Both the position numbers and the translations under genes were made by a program. A stretch of 64,000 bases of DNA, from contig CAMXYK010000005.1 in assembly GCA_947253155.1 (NCBI GenBank), positions 1-64,000 of the forward strand, in the 5' to 3' direction. The notes under the pieces are model-generated. The model had not been told where the DNA came from. It worked only from the letters and a program-made list of their open reading frames with translations, and ran no database searches. Positions within the stretch are counted from its first letter, which is position 1. Each line of letters opens with the position of its first letter. This document shows, in pieces, positions 40,282 to 49,545 of this stretch. The stretch comes from an uncultured Bifidobacteriaceae bacterium. Its GTDB lineage: Bacteria > Actinomycetota > Actinomycetes > Actinomycetales > Bifidobacteriaceae.

Positions 40282-41706
40282 ATGACTGAAAATGCAACAT
40301 CTATTGCAGTAGATCCATATGAGGATCCTAAAACTCGTGATAAGGTGGCGATTTATTCGCTTATTTTATTGCTGATTACCTTTATTCTTGGCACATTGTG
40401 CTTGCAAGGCTTTAACTTGGTATTTAACCAGATTGGTAAGTCTGTTGGAGCGCCAGAACAGGCATCTCTTATTACAAGTTTGCCTATTATTGTTCTTGGC
40501 ATCGTGTGCTTTATTTATGGATCTCTTGGTGACTTTGTGTCGCTTCGTAGGCTTATAACAATCGGTTTGGTGACGCTGTTTGTTGGCTCATTATTTGGTT
40601 TTATTGCTAACTTCTACTTCACGCCAAATCTTTGGACTGTTATTGTAGCTCGAATTTTGCAAACTGCTGGCGAACAGGTTGCAGGATCTTCCTTCTTGGT
40701 TATTGCAACTAAGTATTTGCGTAATGATTTGAAGGTTATTTTCTTCGGACTCTTTACTGCAGCGTATCAGCTTTCTGCTTCTATTGGTGTGTTTGCAGCA
40801 GGTATTTTAAGCTCTATTGCTTGGCAATATTTGTTCCTTATTCCTGCAATAACAATCGTGTTCTTGCCAGTGCTTGTTAAATGCTTGCCTACAAAGAACG
40901 GTATTGGTGGAAAGATTGATAAGCTCGGCTTCACCGTATTCGGCATTGCCGTAACGCTTCTTACGCTGTTCTTCTCCTACAAGGCTTGGGGATTGTTGCT
41001 TGGTTCCATTGTGCTTTTCGTTTTGTTCGCTTTCTACATTATGAAGGCAAAGAACCCATTCGTAACTCCTGCATTCTTTAAGAATAAGCGTTGGCTTTCT
41101 GGCATTATTCTTATTTTCATCTTCTACTTCACTAATTACTGCATGCCTCCAATTTATAACGTTATTGGCGGCGCTATTTACCATATGGACACTAATAAGG
41201 TTTCTTCTTACCTTGTTTGGGCTTTCGTATGCGCTGCAGTATTTGGCGTGTTCTCCGGTACGATTATTAGTCATATTGGTCGCAAAGCCGGTATTATTAC
41301 AGCAGCATTCTTGATGATTGTTGGCTGGGTTGGTGCAGCTTTGCTTATCAACACTGATTTCATGTCGCTTACTATCTGCGCATGCATATACTACGCGGGT
41401 TGCGGTTTAATGTATTCTCCAATCGTTTCAACAGTTCTTTCTGCTCTTCCAGTTGAAGAATCCGGCCGTGGTTGCGGCATGAATGATTTGATTATGAACG
41501 TTACCGCTTCTATTGGTATTTCTATTTTCAGCGGTTTCTTTGGAGGAGATTTATTCAAAGGATTCTCCTTCAGCGGTCTTAGCGGACAGGCGGCAGGTTA
41601 TTCCAATTTGCTTATGATGGGTGCTGCAGTAGCCATCATCGGTTTAGTGGTTTACTTGGTTCGTAGCTGCTTTATTTCTGAAAAGAAGGAACTTACTGAA
41701 GAATAG
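40282..41706 (+). CDS. MFS transporter, possible nucleoside or drug permease
   Basis: 474 residues with 12-14 hydrophobic segments. YGSLGDFVSLRRLITIG is the MFS motif-A loop between helices 2 and 3, and GEQVAGSSFLVIATKYL resembles DHA2-type multidrug exporters. The adjacent nucleoside hydrolase suggests nucleoside uptake, whereas sequence hints favour export, so the direction is unresolved. The ATG has only GGA 7 nt upstream. A strong terminator follows at 41766. Confidence 0.8.
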   Translation: MTENATSIAVDPYEDPKTRDKVAIYSLILLLITFILGTLCLQGFNLVFNQIGKSVGAPEQASLITSLPIIVLGIVCFIYGSLGDFVSLRRLITIGLVTLFVGSLFGFIANFYFTPNLWTVIVARILQTAGEQVAGSSFLVIATKYLRNDLKVIFFGLFTAAYQLSASIGVFAAGILSSIAWQYLFLIPAITIVFLPVLVKCLPTKNGIGGKIDKLGFTVFGIAVTLLTLFFSYKAWGLLLGSIVLFVLFAFYIMKAKNPFVTPAFFKNKRWLSGIILIFIFYFTNYCMPPIYNVIGGAIYHMDTNKVSSYLVWAFVCAAVFGVFSGTIISHIGRKAGIITAAFLMIVGWVGAALLINTDFMSLTICACIYYAGCGLMYSPIVSTVLSALPVEESGRGCGMNDLIMNVTASIGISIFSGFFGGDLFKGFSFSGLSGQAAGYSNLLMMGAAVAIIGLVVYLVRSCFISEKKELTEE

Positions 41707-41765
41707 TCTAAATAGGCTAATAGTTAAGCAAAGTAAACAAAGTAATCAAAGTAAACAAAAATAAT

Positions 41766-41807
41766 AGTAGACGGTCGTACAAAATACGTGCGACCGTCTA
41801 CTTTTTA
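41766..41807 (+). terminator. Terminator after MFS transporter
   Basis: AGTAGACGGTCG / CGACCGTCTACT, a 12-bp stem with a 13-nt loop, then TTTTT. It separates the MFS gene from the convergent hrpA. Confidence 0.92.
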
Positions 41808-41832
41808 GATACTTGTTTTTCGATACTTATTT

Positions 41833-44800
41833 TTATGCGTCTAGCTTTCGCATTCTTTGTATGCTAATTGGGTATGCTGTGCCAAGTTCTTGCGCCCAAA
41901 GTGACACATAAAACTCTTCGCACATCCAACGTAATTTTTCTGCTTTAGATTGTGCTTCATCATGAGACGGACCAGATGGAAGTTTACTTGCTTTATCTTG
42001 TGCTTTTTCTACAATCTTGCGCGCTTCTTCAGCTTCCCAAGCCCATCGAACATCTCGATTTTTGTCTGCTTTAGCTTTAGTAAGTCTAATTACGTCTGCG
42101 TGTAAATATTTTTCAATACGAGGCAAAGACTCAGATGGTGTTTTAGCAATAAACCCTTCGTAAACAATGCTTGCAACATGCTCGCGAATAGATTGAAGCA
42201 CCGATAGCAGCGGCAAATCAGCTTTTCCTGAAACAGCTTTACTTACTTCTGCTTGACGTTTCAAAATATTAATAACATCGTGAGCAATCGCATACACTGT
42301 GTCTTCGTACACTTCGGATACGTTAGCAACAGCTTCTTGAAGCAAAGAGTCGTTGCTAATATTTTCCGTATTAGGAAGCAAACGCTTTACTGCAGCCATT
42401 TGTAAATCTTCTGCAAGAGTTTTAGACGAAGAATAAGGTGCAGCTGCAAGAAGTAACGCTTCGGATCCAAGCCAGCGAGAAGTAATGCGTTTATCATCTA
42501 GTCTAAGCATGTTTAACGCACCATCCCACACCATTTGCGAGCGCGAAAGATTCGTAGCTCCAGACTTGTGCAATAAATCTGCTCGCTCAATCACATTTCC
42601 AGCTTGTGCTGCTTTATTCGCTTTACGGTTTACTACTGCGCGAGCTGATTCTCGAGCTTCTTTAGCAAAACGTTGCTGTAATGCAACCAAGGACTTGTCG
42701 GTGCCAAGAACTGTAGGCTTTACGCGATTTGAATTGTTGCGAGCGTTATTTTTATTGCGATTTCCTGTAAATTTCCGTTCTTCAACGCTGAATGTTACGC
42801 GCAAGTACGGTGCAAGTCTGCTTATTTGTTCATCGTCAAAAACTTCTGGATGAATTTGCGCTCCAACTACACAAATAGCTGCTTTTGTGAAAACTTCACG
42901 AAAATCTGGCCACGCAAAATCACTTGATCTACTTGAATCGCTTGAGCTACTTGAATCACTTAAATCGTTGCCAGTTTCATCAATACCAGGAAGACTGCTG
43001 TAATTTTCGTCAATCCACTCGCGAATTTTATTAGCAGTATCCGGTGCCGGCACAAATTGCACGCGAAGTGCTTTTGGCAACGACTTAATCATGCCAATAA
43101 TAAGCTCATCAAGTAAGCCTGGAACATTCCATGTAAACTCTTCAGGCGTTAAGCGAGAAAGCGTATGCAATGGCACATGAACTGTTACGCCATCCAAAGG
43201 ATTATGCGGATCATACACGTAGCTTAAGCGAAGTTTAAGAGCTTGTCCGTCGGTTCCAACAGTATTCCAATGGTCAGGATAATCAGCTAAATCAGTGCTT
43301 TGAGCGGTTTGTAAACGCTCAACTTCTTCAGGATTAAAGTCAAGTTTGTGAGTATTTTCCTCGCGACTATCTTTCCACCATTTCGCAAGTGTTGTAATAG
43401 TAGTAGCTTCTTGCGGAAGATTTGTATCGTAAAAAGTAAATAAATCCTCGTCATTTACAGTTTCGCTTATTTGACGCGTGCGATTTGCTTGATTGTCAGC
43501 ATCGTCAAGAACAGCACGATTAGACGTAATAAACTCATCGTGTGGGAATCGTTGCTGAACGTCGCCTTCAACTAATCCTTGACGAATCATAATCATTCGT
43601 GCTTCATAAGGATTAATTCTTGCCCATTGAACTGTGCGATCTTGAACAATAGGCAATCCGTATAGCAATACTTTAGATTTTGCTATAGCGGCGCCTTTAG
43701 AAGCGCTCCAGTGTGCGTCAGAATAGGTGATTCTTGTAAGATTTTTAGCAAGTGGCTCAGCCCAAGCAGGGTCTATTTGTGCGCAATATCTTGCCCAAAG
43801 TCTTGAAGTTTCAACCAATTCCGTGCACATTACCCATGAAGGTGTAGTTTTCGAAACAGAAGAAGCTGGAAATATTGCGAATCTTGTGCCACGAGCGCCT
43901 TGATAATCATTTTTAGCCATTTTTTGAGCGCGTTTCATAGCTCTAATTTTTGCTGTTCCGCTTAAACCGGCAAAATCAGAAGCTTTCGGCTCGCGTACTA
44001 CTTGCATTCCCAACATTGAAAGTAAGCCTGCAAGCATTGACGTATGTATGCCTTGTGAATCCCAAGAGCAACAAAGACTGTGAGCAGCCTGCTGATTATT
44101 AGGAAGCTGACGAATTTCAAAAGACGGTCTTTTTGCAGGAATCGCTTCTCCAACTTTGTAATGTAACTCTTTGCACAAGTCTTGTAGCTGGTTTACTAAA
44201 TCTTTCCATTGCTTTATGCGCAAAAAGTGGAAAAATTCAGCCTTGCATATTTTTCTAAGAGCATTATTGCTCATATCTCCGTCAGCCTGGAATAATCGAT
44301 CCCATATGTTAAGAGCAGTCAAAAAATCGCTTGTTTCGTCTGCATAACGGTTATGAAGTCTATCTGCTTCTTCGCGTTGTTCTTCCATACGCTCGCGTGG
44401 ATCTTGCAAACTCAAAAACGCAACAATTACCAAAACTGCAGCAAGAGTATTCGGAGTAGTTCGTTTTGCAGCTTCAACAATCATGCGGCCTAGTCGAATA
44501 TCAATTGGTAATTTAGCAAGCTCGCGACCAATATGCGTTAAAGTAATTGCACCAAATTTTCTGCTTATTGCTCCAAGCTCGGTAAGCTCATTAAAACCAT
44601 CGCTTACTGCCTTAATATCCGGAGGATCAATAAAACCAAAATTAGTAATATCTTCGCCTGTTTTAGCAACGCCAACTGAAAGCATGTGCAAAACTACTGC
44701 GCCAAGCGAAGTGCGCAAAATCTCAGGATCTGTAAAACGAGAGCGAGTCTCATAATCTTCGCGAGAATATAATCGAATCGCAATACCGTCCGCAATACGT

Positions 44801-45948
44801 CCGCAACGGCCTGAACGCTGGTCAGCGCTTGCTTGAGAAATCGGCTCTATAGGAAGTCGCTGCACTTTTGCGGATTTAGAATACCTAGAAATCCTAGCAA
44901 AACCAGGGTCAACAACGTATCTAATACCAGGAACAGTAAGAGAAGTTTCTGCAACGTTAGTAGCAATAACAATTCGCTGATGCGCGTGAGGTTCAAAAAC
45001 GCGATGCTGATCTTTAGCAGAAAGACGCGCAAAAAGCGGCACTATTTCAATCGCATCCGTACGCTTCATATCGCTCGCACGCACGCCAAAATAAGAGCGC
45101 AATCCTGCTTCAAATTCACGAATATCGCGCTCGCCAGAAGCAAAAACCATAATGTCACGAGCGCCTAGTTCGTGGCTGGAATGAATTACCAGCTGTGCGC
45201 ACGCGCGAGTTACTGCAGCCGACATATCTTCGTCAGAAATGTCAGAACGATCACTTTCGCTTAACTGGCTTTCTGCAACAGAATCCTCATCCATAGTAAT
45301 GTCTGCAAAACCAGGAACGTGACGCATAAGTGAAGGTGCGGAGCCAAGCGGCTCATAAAGTACTTTAACAGGGTATGTGCGTCCAGAAACTTCAATAACC
45401 GGAACCTTAATTCGTAACGCTTCTTCAAAATGGTCGCGGAATTTTGCAGAATCAATAGTTGCGGACGTAATAATAAGCTTCAAATCTTTGCGTTTAGGTA
45501 GCAAAGTTGTTAAATATCCCAGTAGAAAATCAATATTAAGGCTGCGCTCGTGAGCTTCGTCAATAATAATCGTATCGTAGCGAGTAAGTAGAGGATCTCG
45601 CTGAATTTGCGCAAGTAAAATGCCGTCTGTGGCGATTAGAAGCTTTGTTTTAGATGAACTTTCATCGGTAAATCGCACTTGATAACCGATTTCTTCACCG
45701 AGTTTTACTTCCATTTCGCTAGCAATACGCTCTGCTACGGTGCGCGCAGCTAAGCGTCTAGGCTGAGTGTGTATTATTTGCTTTCCTCTGCCGCCTCTTC
45801 CAAGTTCAAGCGCCATTTTTGGGATTTGCGTAGTTTTACCGGAACCAGTTTGTCCGGAAACAATCACAACTTGCGAAGATTTTATTGCTTCAATAATTTC
45901 GTCGTGTGCTGCGCAAATAGGAAGATCAGTAGGGTAGTCAAATTTCAT
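41833..45948 (-). CDS. hrpA: ATP-dependent RNA helicase HrpA
   Basis: 1371 residues, full-length DEAH-box helicase. Walker A GQTGSGKTTQIPKM, QPRRLAARTVAERIA, DEAH in IIIDEAHERS, SATID, and motif VI QRSGRCGR, then ratchet, OB and the long HrpA-specific C-terminal region (DUF3418). HrpA resolves stalled ribosomes and RNA structures in E. coli. A Ser/Asp repeat (DSSSSSDSSRSSD; 42918-42970) interrupts the C-terminal part. The methyltransferase gene ends 25 nt upstream, so the two are likely co-transcribed; no clear ribosome binding site is seen at this start. Confidence 0.96.
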   Translation of the reverse strand: MKFDYPTDLPICAAHDEIIEAIKSSQVVIVSGQTGSGKTTQIPKMALELGRGGRGKQIIHTQPRRLAARTVAERIASEMEVKLGEEIGYQVRFTDESSSKTKLLIATDGILLAQIQRDPLLTRYDTIIIDEAHERSLNIDFLLGYLTTLLPKRKDLKLIITSATIDSAKFRDHFEEALRIKVPVIEVSGRTYPVKVLYEPLGSAPSLMRHVPGFADITMDEDSVAESQLSESDRSDISDEDMSAAVTRACAQLVIHSSHELGARDIMVFASGERDIREFEAGLRSYFGVRASDMKRTDAIEIVPLFARLSAKDQHRVFEPHAHQRIVIATNVAETSLTVPGIRYVVDPGFARISRYSKSAKVQRLPIEPISQASADQRSGRCGRIADGIAIRLYSREDYETRSRFTDPEILRTSLGAVVLHMLSVGVAKTGEDITNFGFIDPPDIKAVSDGFNELTELGAISRKFGAITLTHIGRELAKLPIDIRLGRMIVEAAKRTTPNTLAAVLVIVAFLSLQDPRERMEEQREEADRLHNRYADETSDFLTALNIWDRLFQADGDMSNNALRKICKAEFFHFLRIKQWKDLVNQLQDLCKELHYKVGEAIPAKRPSFEIRQLPNNQQAAHSLCCSWDSQGIHTSMLAGLLSMLGMQVVREPKASDFAGLSGTAKIRAMKRAQKMAKNDYQGARGTRFAIFPASSVSKTTPSWVMCTELVETSRLWARYCAQIDPAWAEPLAKNLTRITYSDAHWSASKGAAIAKSKVLLYGLPIVQDRTVQWARINPYEARMIMIRQGLVEGDVQQRFPHDEFITSNRAVLDDADNQANRTRQISETVNDEDLFTFYDTNLPQEATTITTLAKWWKDSREENTHKLDFNPEEVERLQTAQSTDLADYPDHWNTVGTDGQALKLRLSYVYDPHNPLDGVTVHVPLHTLSRLTPEEFTWNVPGLLDELIIGMIKSLPKALRVQFVPAPDTANKIREWIDENYSSLPGIDETGNDLSDSSSSSDSSRSSDFAWPDFREVFTKAAICVVGAQIHPEVFDDEQISRLAPYLRVTFSVEERKFTGNRNKNNARNNSNRVKPTVLGTDKSLVALQQRFAKEARESARAVVNRKANKAAQAGNVIERADLLHKSGATNLSRSQMVWDGALNMLRLDDKRITSRWLGSEALLLAAAPYSSSKTLAEDLQMAAVKRLLPNTENISNDSLLQEAVANVSEVYEDTVYAIAHDVINILKRQAEVSKAVSGKADLPLLSVLQSIREHVASIVYEGFIAKTPSESLPRIEKYLHADVIRLTKAKADKNRDVRWAWEAEEARKIVEKAQDKASKLPSGPSHDEAQSKAEKLRWMCEEFYVSLWAQELGTAYPISIQRMRKLDA

Positions 45949-45973
45949 AATATGCGAGTTCTTTTCTTAAATT

Positions 45974-46726
45974 TTAATTTCTTTTCACTTCAATAACTCG
46001 GTACCCTTTGGAACTTGCATATTTTTCAACGCTGTAGCTTTCGCCAAGATTTTCTGCAAGCCAAGTAATAAGTGAGTCTGATCCAAGATTTTTTTGCACA
46101 ACAAGGTAAGCTTTTCCTCCCACTTTTAAGCGAGGAATCCAAGTAAGCAATATGTTGTGCAATATTTCTTTTCCAACGCGAATTGGAGGATTAGACCATA
46201 TAATATCAAAATTATTAAATTCTAAAGTATTGTTTTCTTTAGAACTATTTTCTTTTAAAGCGTCATCTACTAAAGAAGTGTGAATATGCTTTAATCCAGC
46301 GTTTTTTGCGTTTAATTCAGTAAGCTCTAGCGCACGCTCATTAACATCAATTGCGAAAACTTCCGCTTCTGGAGATTCCAATCCAAAAGCGAGGCTAATA
46401 GGACCCCATCCGCAACCAATATCTAGGAATTTGCCTGATTTTGGCAACTCTGGAGCATGTTTAAGCAATACAGAAGTGCCTAAATCAAGCCTAGAAGCAC
46501 TAAATACGCCGTTAGAAACCTGCACAGTTACGTCATTGTCTATTAAAGTTACGTGTAAAGTGCGACGCTCGTCAATCGATGAAGGTTCAGCTGAAAAGTA
46601 TTGTTCGCCACTTATTTTTTGTTGCTTTTGTTTATTCTGTTGCTTTTGCGTATTTTGTGGCTGTGCTTTTTTTGATTGGTTTGATTCTTGTAACTGCTTT
46701 GCTTTTTTCGATTGCTGCTTACTCAT
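45974..46726 (-). CDS. RsmC-like class I methyltransferase
   Basis: 250 residues. A Lys/Gln-rich N-terminal tail of about 40 residues (KQQSKKAKQLQ..., QNTQKQQNKQKQQ), then a SAM-binding fold with FLDIGCGWGPISLAF, VFAIDVNERAL and the catalytic NPPIRVGKEI motif used by guanine-N2 rRNA methyltransferases (RsmC/RlmG group). Only the catalytic half of RsmC is present, as usual in Gram-positive bacteria. Likely target 16S or 23S rRNA. The basic tail may aid rRNA binding. Confidence 0.88.
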   Translation of the reverse strand: MSKQQSKKAKQLQESNQSKKAQPQNTQKQQNKQKQQKISGEQYFSAEPSSIDERRTLHVTLIDNDVTVQVSNGVFSASRLDLGTSVLLKHAPELPKSGKFLDIGCGWGPISLAFGLESPEAEVFAIDVNERALELTELNAKNAGLKHIHTSLVDDALKENSSKENNTLEFNNFDIIWSNPPIRVGKEILHNILLTWIPRLKVGGKAYLVVQKNLGSDSLITWLAENLGESYSVEKYASSKGYRVIEVKRN

Positions 46727-46833
46727 AATTCGCTATTTGTTTGCTTTCGCATCGTTCTGTATTGTCGGCTCAATTAACCATAATAAAACAAACGTTGTAA
46801 AACGTCATTCACAATGGAATACAGGAGGGCATA

Positions 46834-48294
46834 ATGGTAGATAGCGAGGGGACTGCTACTCATGATGTGCTTTTGAGTCATTCCGACGTGCTTCTTGACA
46901 ACACGTCATCAAGAGAACAGCACGATGAGGCTTGGCAGGAGCGCGAATCAAGAAACGCTTTAAAGCGTGTTGCAGGTCTTGGCGAATTACAAGATGTTAC
47001 TGAAGTTGAATACAGAAAACTTCGCCTTGAACGCGTTGTTTTAGTAGGCGTATGGTCGAGTGCAAAAGGAACTCTTGCACAAGCGGAAGAATCTTTGCGA
47101 GAGCTTGCAGCATTAGCTCAAACAGCTGGAGCTGTTGTGTGCGACGGCATATTGCAACAGCGTTATAGGCCAGATGCTGCAACTTATGTTGGTTCTGGAA
47201 AAGCTCGTGAGATTGCAGCAGTTGTTGCCCAGCATGATGCAGACACGATTATTGTTGACGACGATTTGCCTCCAAGCCAAAGACGCGCTTTAGAAGATGC
47301 AACTAAAGTTAAGGTTGTTGATAGAACTGCCGTGATTCTAGACATTTTCGCTCAGCATGCTACGAGCCGCGAAGGTAAAGCTCAAGTTGAGCTTGCGCAA
47401 TTGCAATACATGCTTCCTAGACTTAGAGGCTGGGGTGCGGCTCTTTCTAGGCAGGCTGGCGGACGAGCTGCAGGAGAAGCTGGTATTGGTTCTAGAGGAC
47501 CTGGTGAAACAAAAATAGAAATGGATCGTCGAGCTATTCGCAATCGTATTTCTAAACTTCGCCACGATATTGCGCATATGGCACCTGCGCGTGACGTAAA
47601 ACGTGAATCTCGCAGACGTAAAGATATTCCAACAGTTGCAGTAGTTGGCTATACGAACGCTGGTAAATCTTCTATTATTAATTGCTTAACTGGTTCGCAA
47701 GAATTAGTAGAAAATGCGTTATTCGCAACTCTTGATACAGCAGTTCGTAGAGCGCAAACTCAAGACGGCAGAAACTATACTTTAGTTGACACTGTTGGAT
47801 TTGTGCGCAGGCTACCAACTCAACTTGTGGAAGCTTTTAAATCTACTCTGGAAGAAGTTAGCCAAGCTGATGTTATTCTGCACGTAGTTGACGGTTCTCA
47901 CCCGGATCCTATTTCGCAAATTGATGCAGTAAACGAAGTTCTTTCAAAAATTGATGGCGTAGAAGATATTCCACAAATTATTGCATTAAATAAGTCAGAT
48001 ATGATGAGCGATGCTACGCGAGAACATTTTAACGCTATTTACCCAGATGCAATTATTGTTTCTGCAGCAAGTGGCGAAAATATTCAAATACTTCGCGATT
48101 GCATAGAAGAATTGTTGCCATCTCCACGCGTACACATAGATGCGATTATTCCCTATAGTGAAGGTTCGCTTCTTTCAAAAATTCGCGAAAATGGCATAGT
48201 TGAAAAGTTTGATTACTTAGATACCGGTATTAGTATTACAGCTTTAGTTGGTCCTTCTTTAGCTGCAAAACTAAAGCAAGTCGCATTGCAATAA
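46834..48294 (+). CDS. hflX: GTPase HflX
   Basis: 486 residues: N-terminal HflX domain (RPDAATYVGSGKAREIAAVV, DDDLPPSQRRAL), glycine-rich linker RGPGETKIEMDRR, and G domain with G1 GYTNAGKSS, G3 DTVGF and G4 NKSD. A ribosome-splitting and heat-shock associated GTPase. AGGAGG lies 4-5 nt before the ATG. Divergent from the methyltransferase gene. Confidence 0.96.
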   Translation: MVDSEGTATHDVLLSHSDVLLDNTSSREQHDEAWQERESRNALKRVAGLGELQDVTEVEYRKLRLERVVLVGVWSSAKGTLAQAEESLRELAALAQTAGAVVCDGILQQRYRPDAATYVGSGKAREIAAVVAQHDADTIIVDDDLPPSQRRALEDATKVKVVDRTAVILDIFAQHATSREGKAQVELAQLQYMLPRLRGWGAALSRQAGGRAAGEAGIGSRGPGETKIEMDRRAIRNRISKLRHDIAHMAPARDVKRESRRRKDIPTVAVVGYTNAGKSSIINCLTGSQELVENALFATLDTAVRRAQTQDGRNYTLVDTVGFVRRLPTQLVEAFKSTLEEVSQADVILHVVDGSHPDPISQIDAVNEVLSKIDGVEDIPQIIALNKSDMMSDATREHFNAIYPDAIIVSAASGENIQILRDCIEELLPSPRVHIDAIIPYSEGSLLSKIRENGIVEKFDYLDTGISITALVGPSLAAKLKQVALQ

Positions 48295-48339
48295 AAAATT
48301 CCGGTGGTGCGATTAGAGTAAAGGTGTTCATACCAACAA

Positions 48340-48356
48340 GCTCTTAATATAAGAGC
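48340..48356 (+). promoter_or_regulatory. Palindrome in ldh upstream region
   Basis: GCTCTTA-ATA-TAAGAGC, a 7-bp inverted repeat 80 nt before ldh and 46 nt after hflX. It could be an operator or the weak terminator of hflX; no T-run follows. A second pair CCCTTA/TAAGGG flanks the next 50 nt. Confidence 0.35.
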
Positions 48357-48435
48357 AGCCCTTAAATTACATAAACGGCGTATTTTTTGTGCGCTTATAA
48401 GGGATTAATAAGTTGCCGAAAAGAGGTTTTTACTC

Positions 48436-49398
48436 ATGGTGAGTTCGCAGGTTAAGCCAACGAAGCTTGCAATTATTGGTGCTGGTGCAGTAGGTTCAAC
48501 GCTCGCATTCGCTGCTGCGCAGCGTGGTGTTGCTCGTGAAATTGTTCTTGAAGATATTGCTAAGGAACGTGTTGAAGCTGAAGTTTTGGATATGCAGCAT
48601 GGTTCCAGCTTCTATCCTGCAGTTTCTATCGCCGGTTCTGACGATGTGGAAATTTGCCGTGACGCTGACATGGTTGTTATTACCGCTGGCGCTCGCCAGA
48701 AGCCAGGACAAACTCGTTTGGAGCTTGCAGGCGCAACTATCAACATCATGAAGTCCATTATTCCAAATGTTGTTAAGGTTGCTCCTAACGCAATTTACAT
48801 GTTGATTACCAACCCTGTTGACGTTGTAACCCATGTTTCTATGAAGCTTTCCGGTCTTCCTGCAAACCAAATGTTTGGTTCTGGCACCAACCTTGATTCT
48901 GCACGTCTTCGCTTCCTTATCGCTCAGCACACTGGTGTGAATGTTAAGAACGTTCACGCATACATTGCTGGCGAACACGGTGATTCCGAAGTTCCTCTGT
49001 GGGCTTCTGCAACCATCGGTGGCGTTCCAATGTGCGATTGGAACGCTCTTCCAGGTCACGAGCCATTGGATGCTGCTAAGCGTGAAGAGATTCACCAGGA
49101 AGTCGTAAATGCTGCTTACAAGATTATTAACGGTAAGGGTGCTACGAACTACGCTATTGCTATGTCTGGCGTTGACATTGTTGAGGCTGTTCTTCGCGAT
49201 ACCAACCGCATTTTGCCAGTGTCTTCTTTGCTTGATGACTTCCACGGCATTTCCGACGTGTGCATGTCTGTTCCAACCTTGCTTAACCGCAATGGTGTGA
49301 ACTCTCGCCTTAACACTCCAGTTTCTGACCGCGAGTTGGCTGCATTGAAGCGTTCTGCAGAAACTTTGCGCGAAACTGCTGCTAAGTTTGGCTTCTAA
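48436..49398 (+). CDS. ldh: L-lactate dehydrogenase
   Basis: 320 residues. NAD fold IIGAGAVGSTLAF, DMQHGSSF, ITNPVDVVTHV, and the catalytic His in GEHGDSE; Arg in RQKPGQTRLEL closes on the substrate. It reduces pyruvate to L-lactate, the terminal step of the bifid shunt. AGAGG lies about 9 nt before the ATG. Codon choice (many CGT, CTT, TTC and GGT codons) differs from neighbours in the way highly expressed genes do. Confidence 0.96.
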   Translation: MVSSQVKPTKLAIIGAGAVGSTLAFAAAQRGVAREIVLEDIAKERVEAEVLDMQHGSSFYPAVSIAGSDDVEICRDADMVVITAGARQKPGQTRLELAGATINIMKSIIPNVVKVAPNAIYMLITNPVDVVTHVSMKLSGLPANQMFGSGTNLDSARLRFLIAQHTGVNVKNVHAYIAGEHGDSEVPLWASATIGGVPMCDWNALPGHEPLDAAKREEIHQEVVNAAYKIINGKGATNYAIAMSGVDIVEAVLRDTNRILPVSSLLDDFHGISDVCMSVPTLLNRNGVNSRLNTPVSDRELAALKRSAETLRETAAKFGF

Positions 49399-49449
49399 TT
49401 TTGTAAATTATTCCTTCTTATAGAAGCATAATTTCATATTGAAGTAACT

Positions 49450-49490
49450 AAACCGCTTCTTCACAATACTGTGAGGGAGCGGTTTTGTTT
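49450..49490 (+). terminator. Terminator after ldh
   Basis: AAACCGCT / AGCGGTTT with an inner CACA/TGTG pairing, followed by TGTTTTTG. Confidence 0.85.
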
Positions 49491-49533
49491 TTGAGAACAA
49501 CATGCCTCGTAATATTTTTCTCTGAGTTCGATA

Positions 49534-49539
49534 TATGAT
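49534..49539 (+). promoter_or_regulatory. -10 for leaderless histidine kinase mRNA
   Basis: TATGAT ends 6 nt before ATG 49546 and no Shine-Dalgarno is present. Confidence 0.55.
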
Positions 49540-49545
49540 TGCTAT

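Noticed and set aside
48496..49245. 249-residue frame antisense to ldh
   Set aside because: Shadow of a well-conserved highly expressed gene; no start signals or family resemblance.
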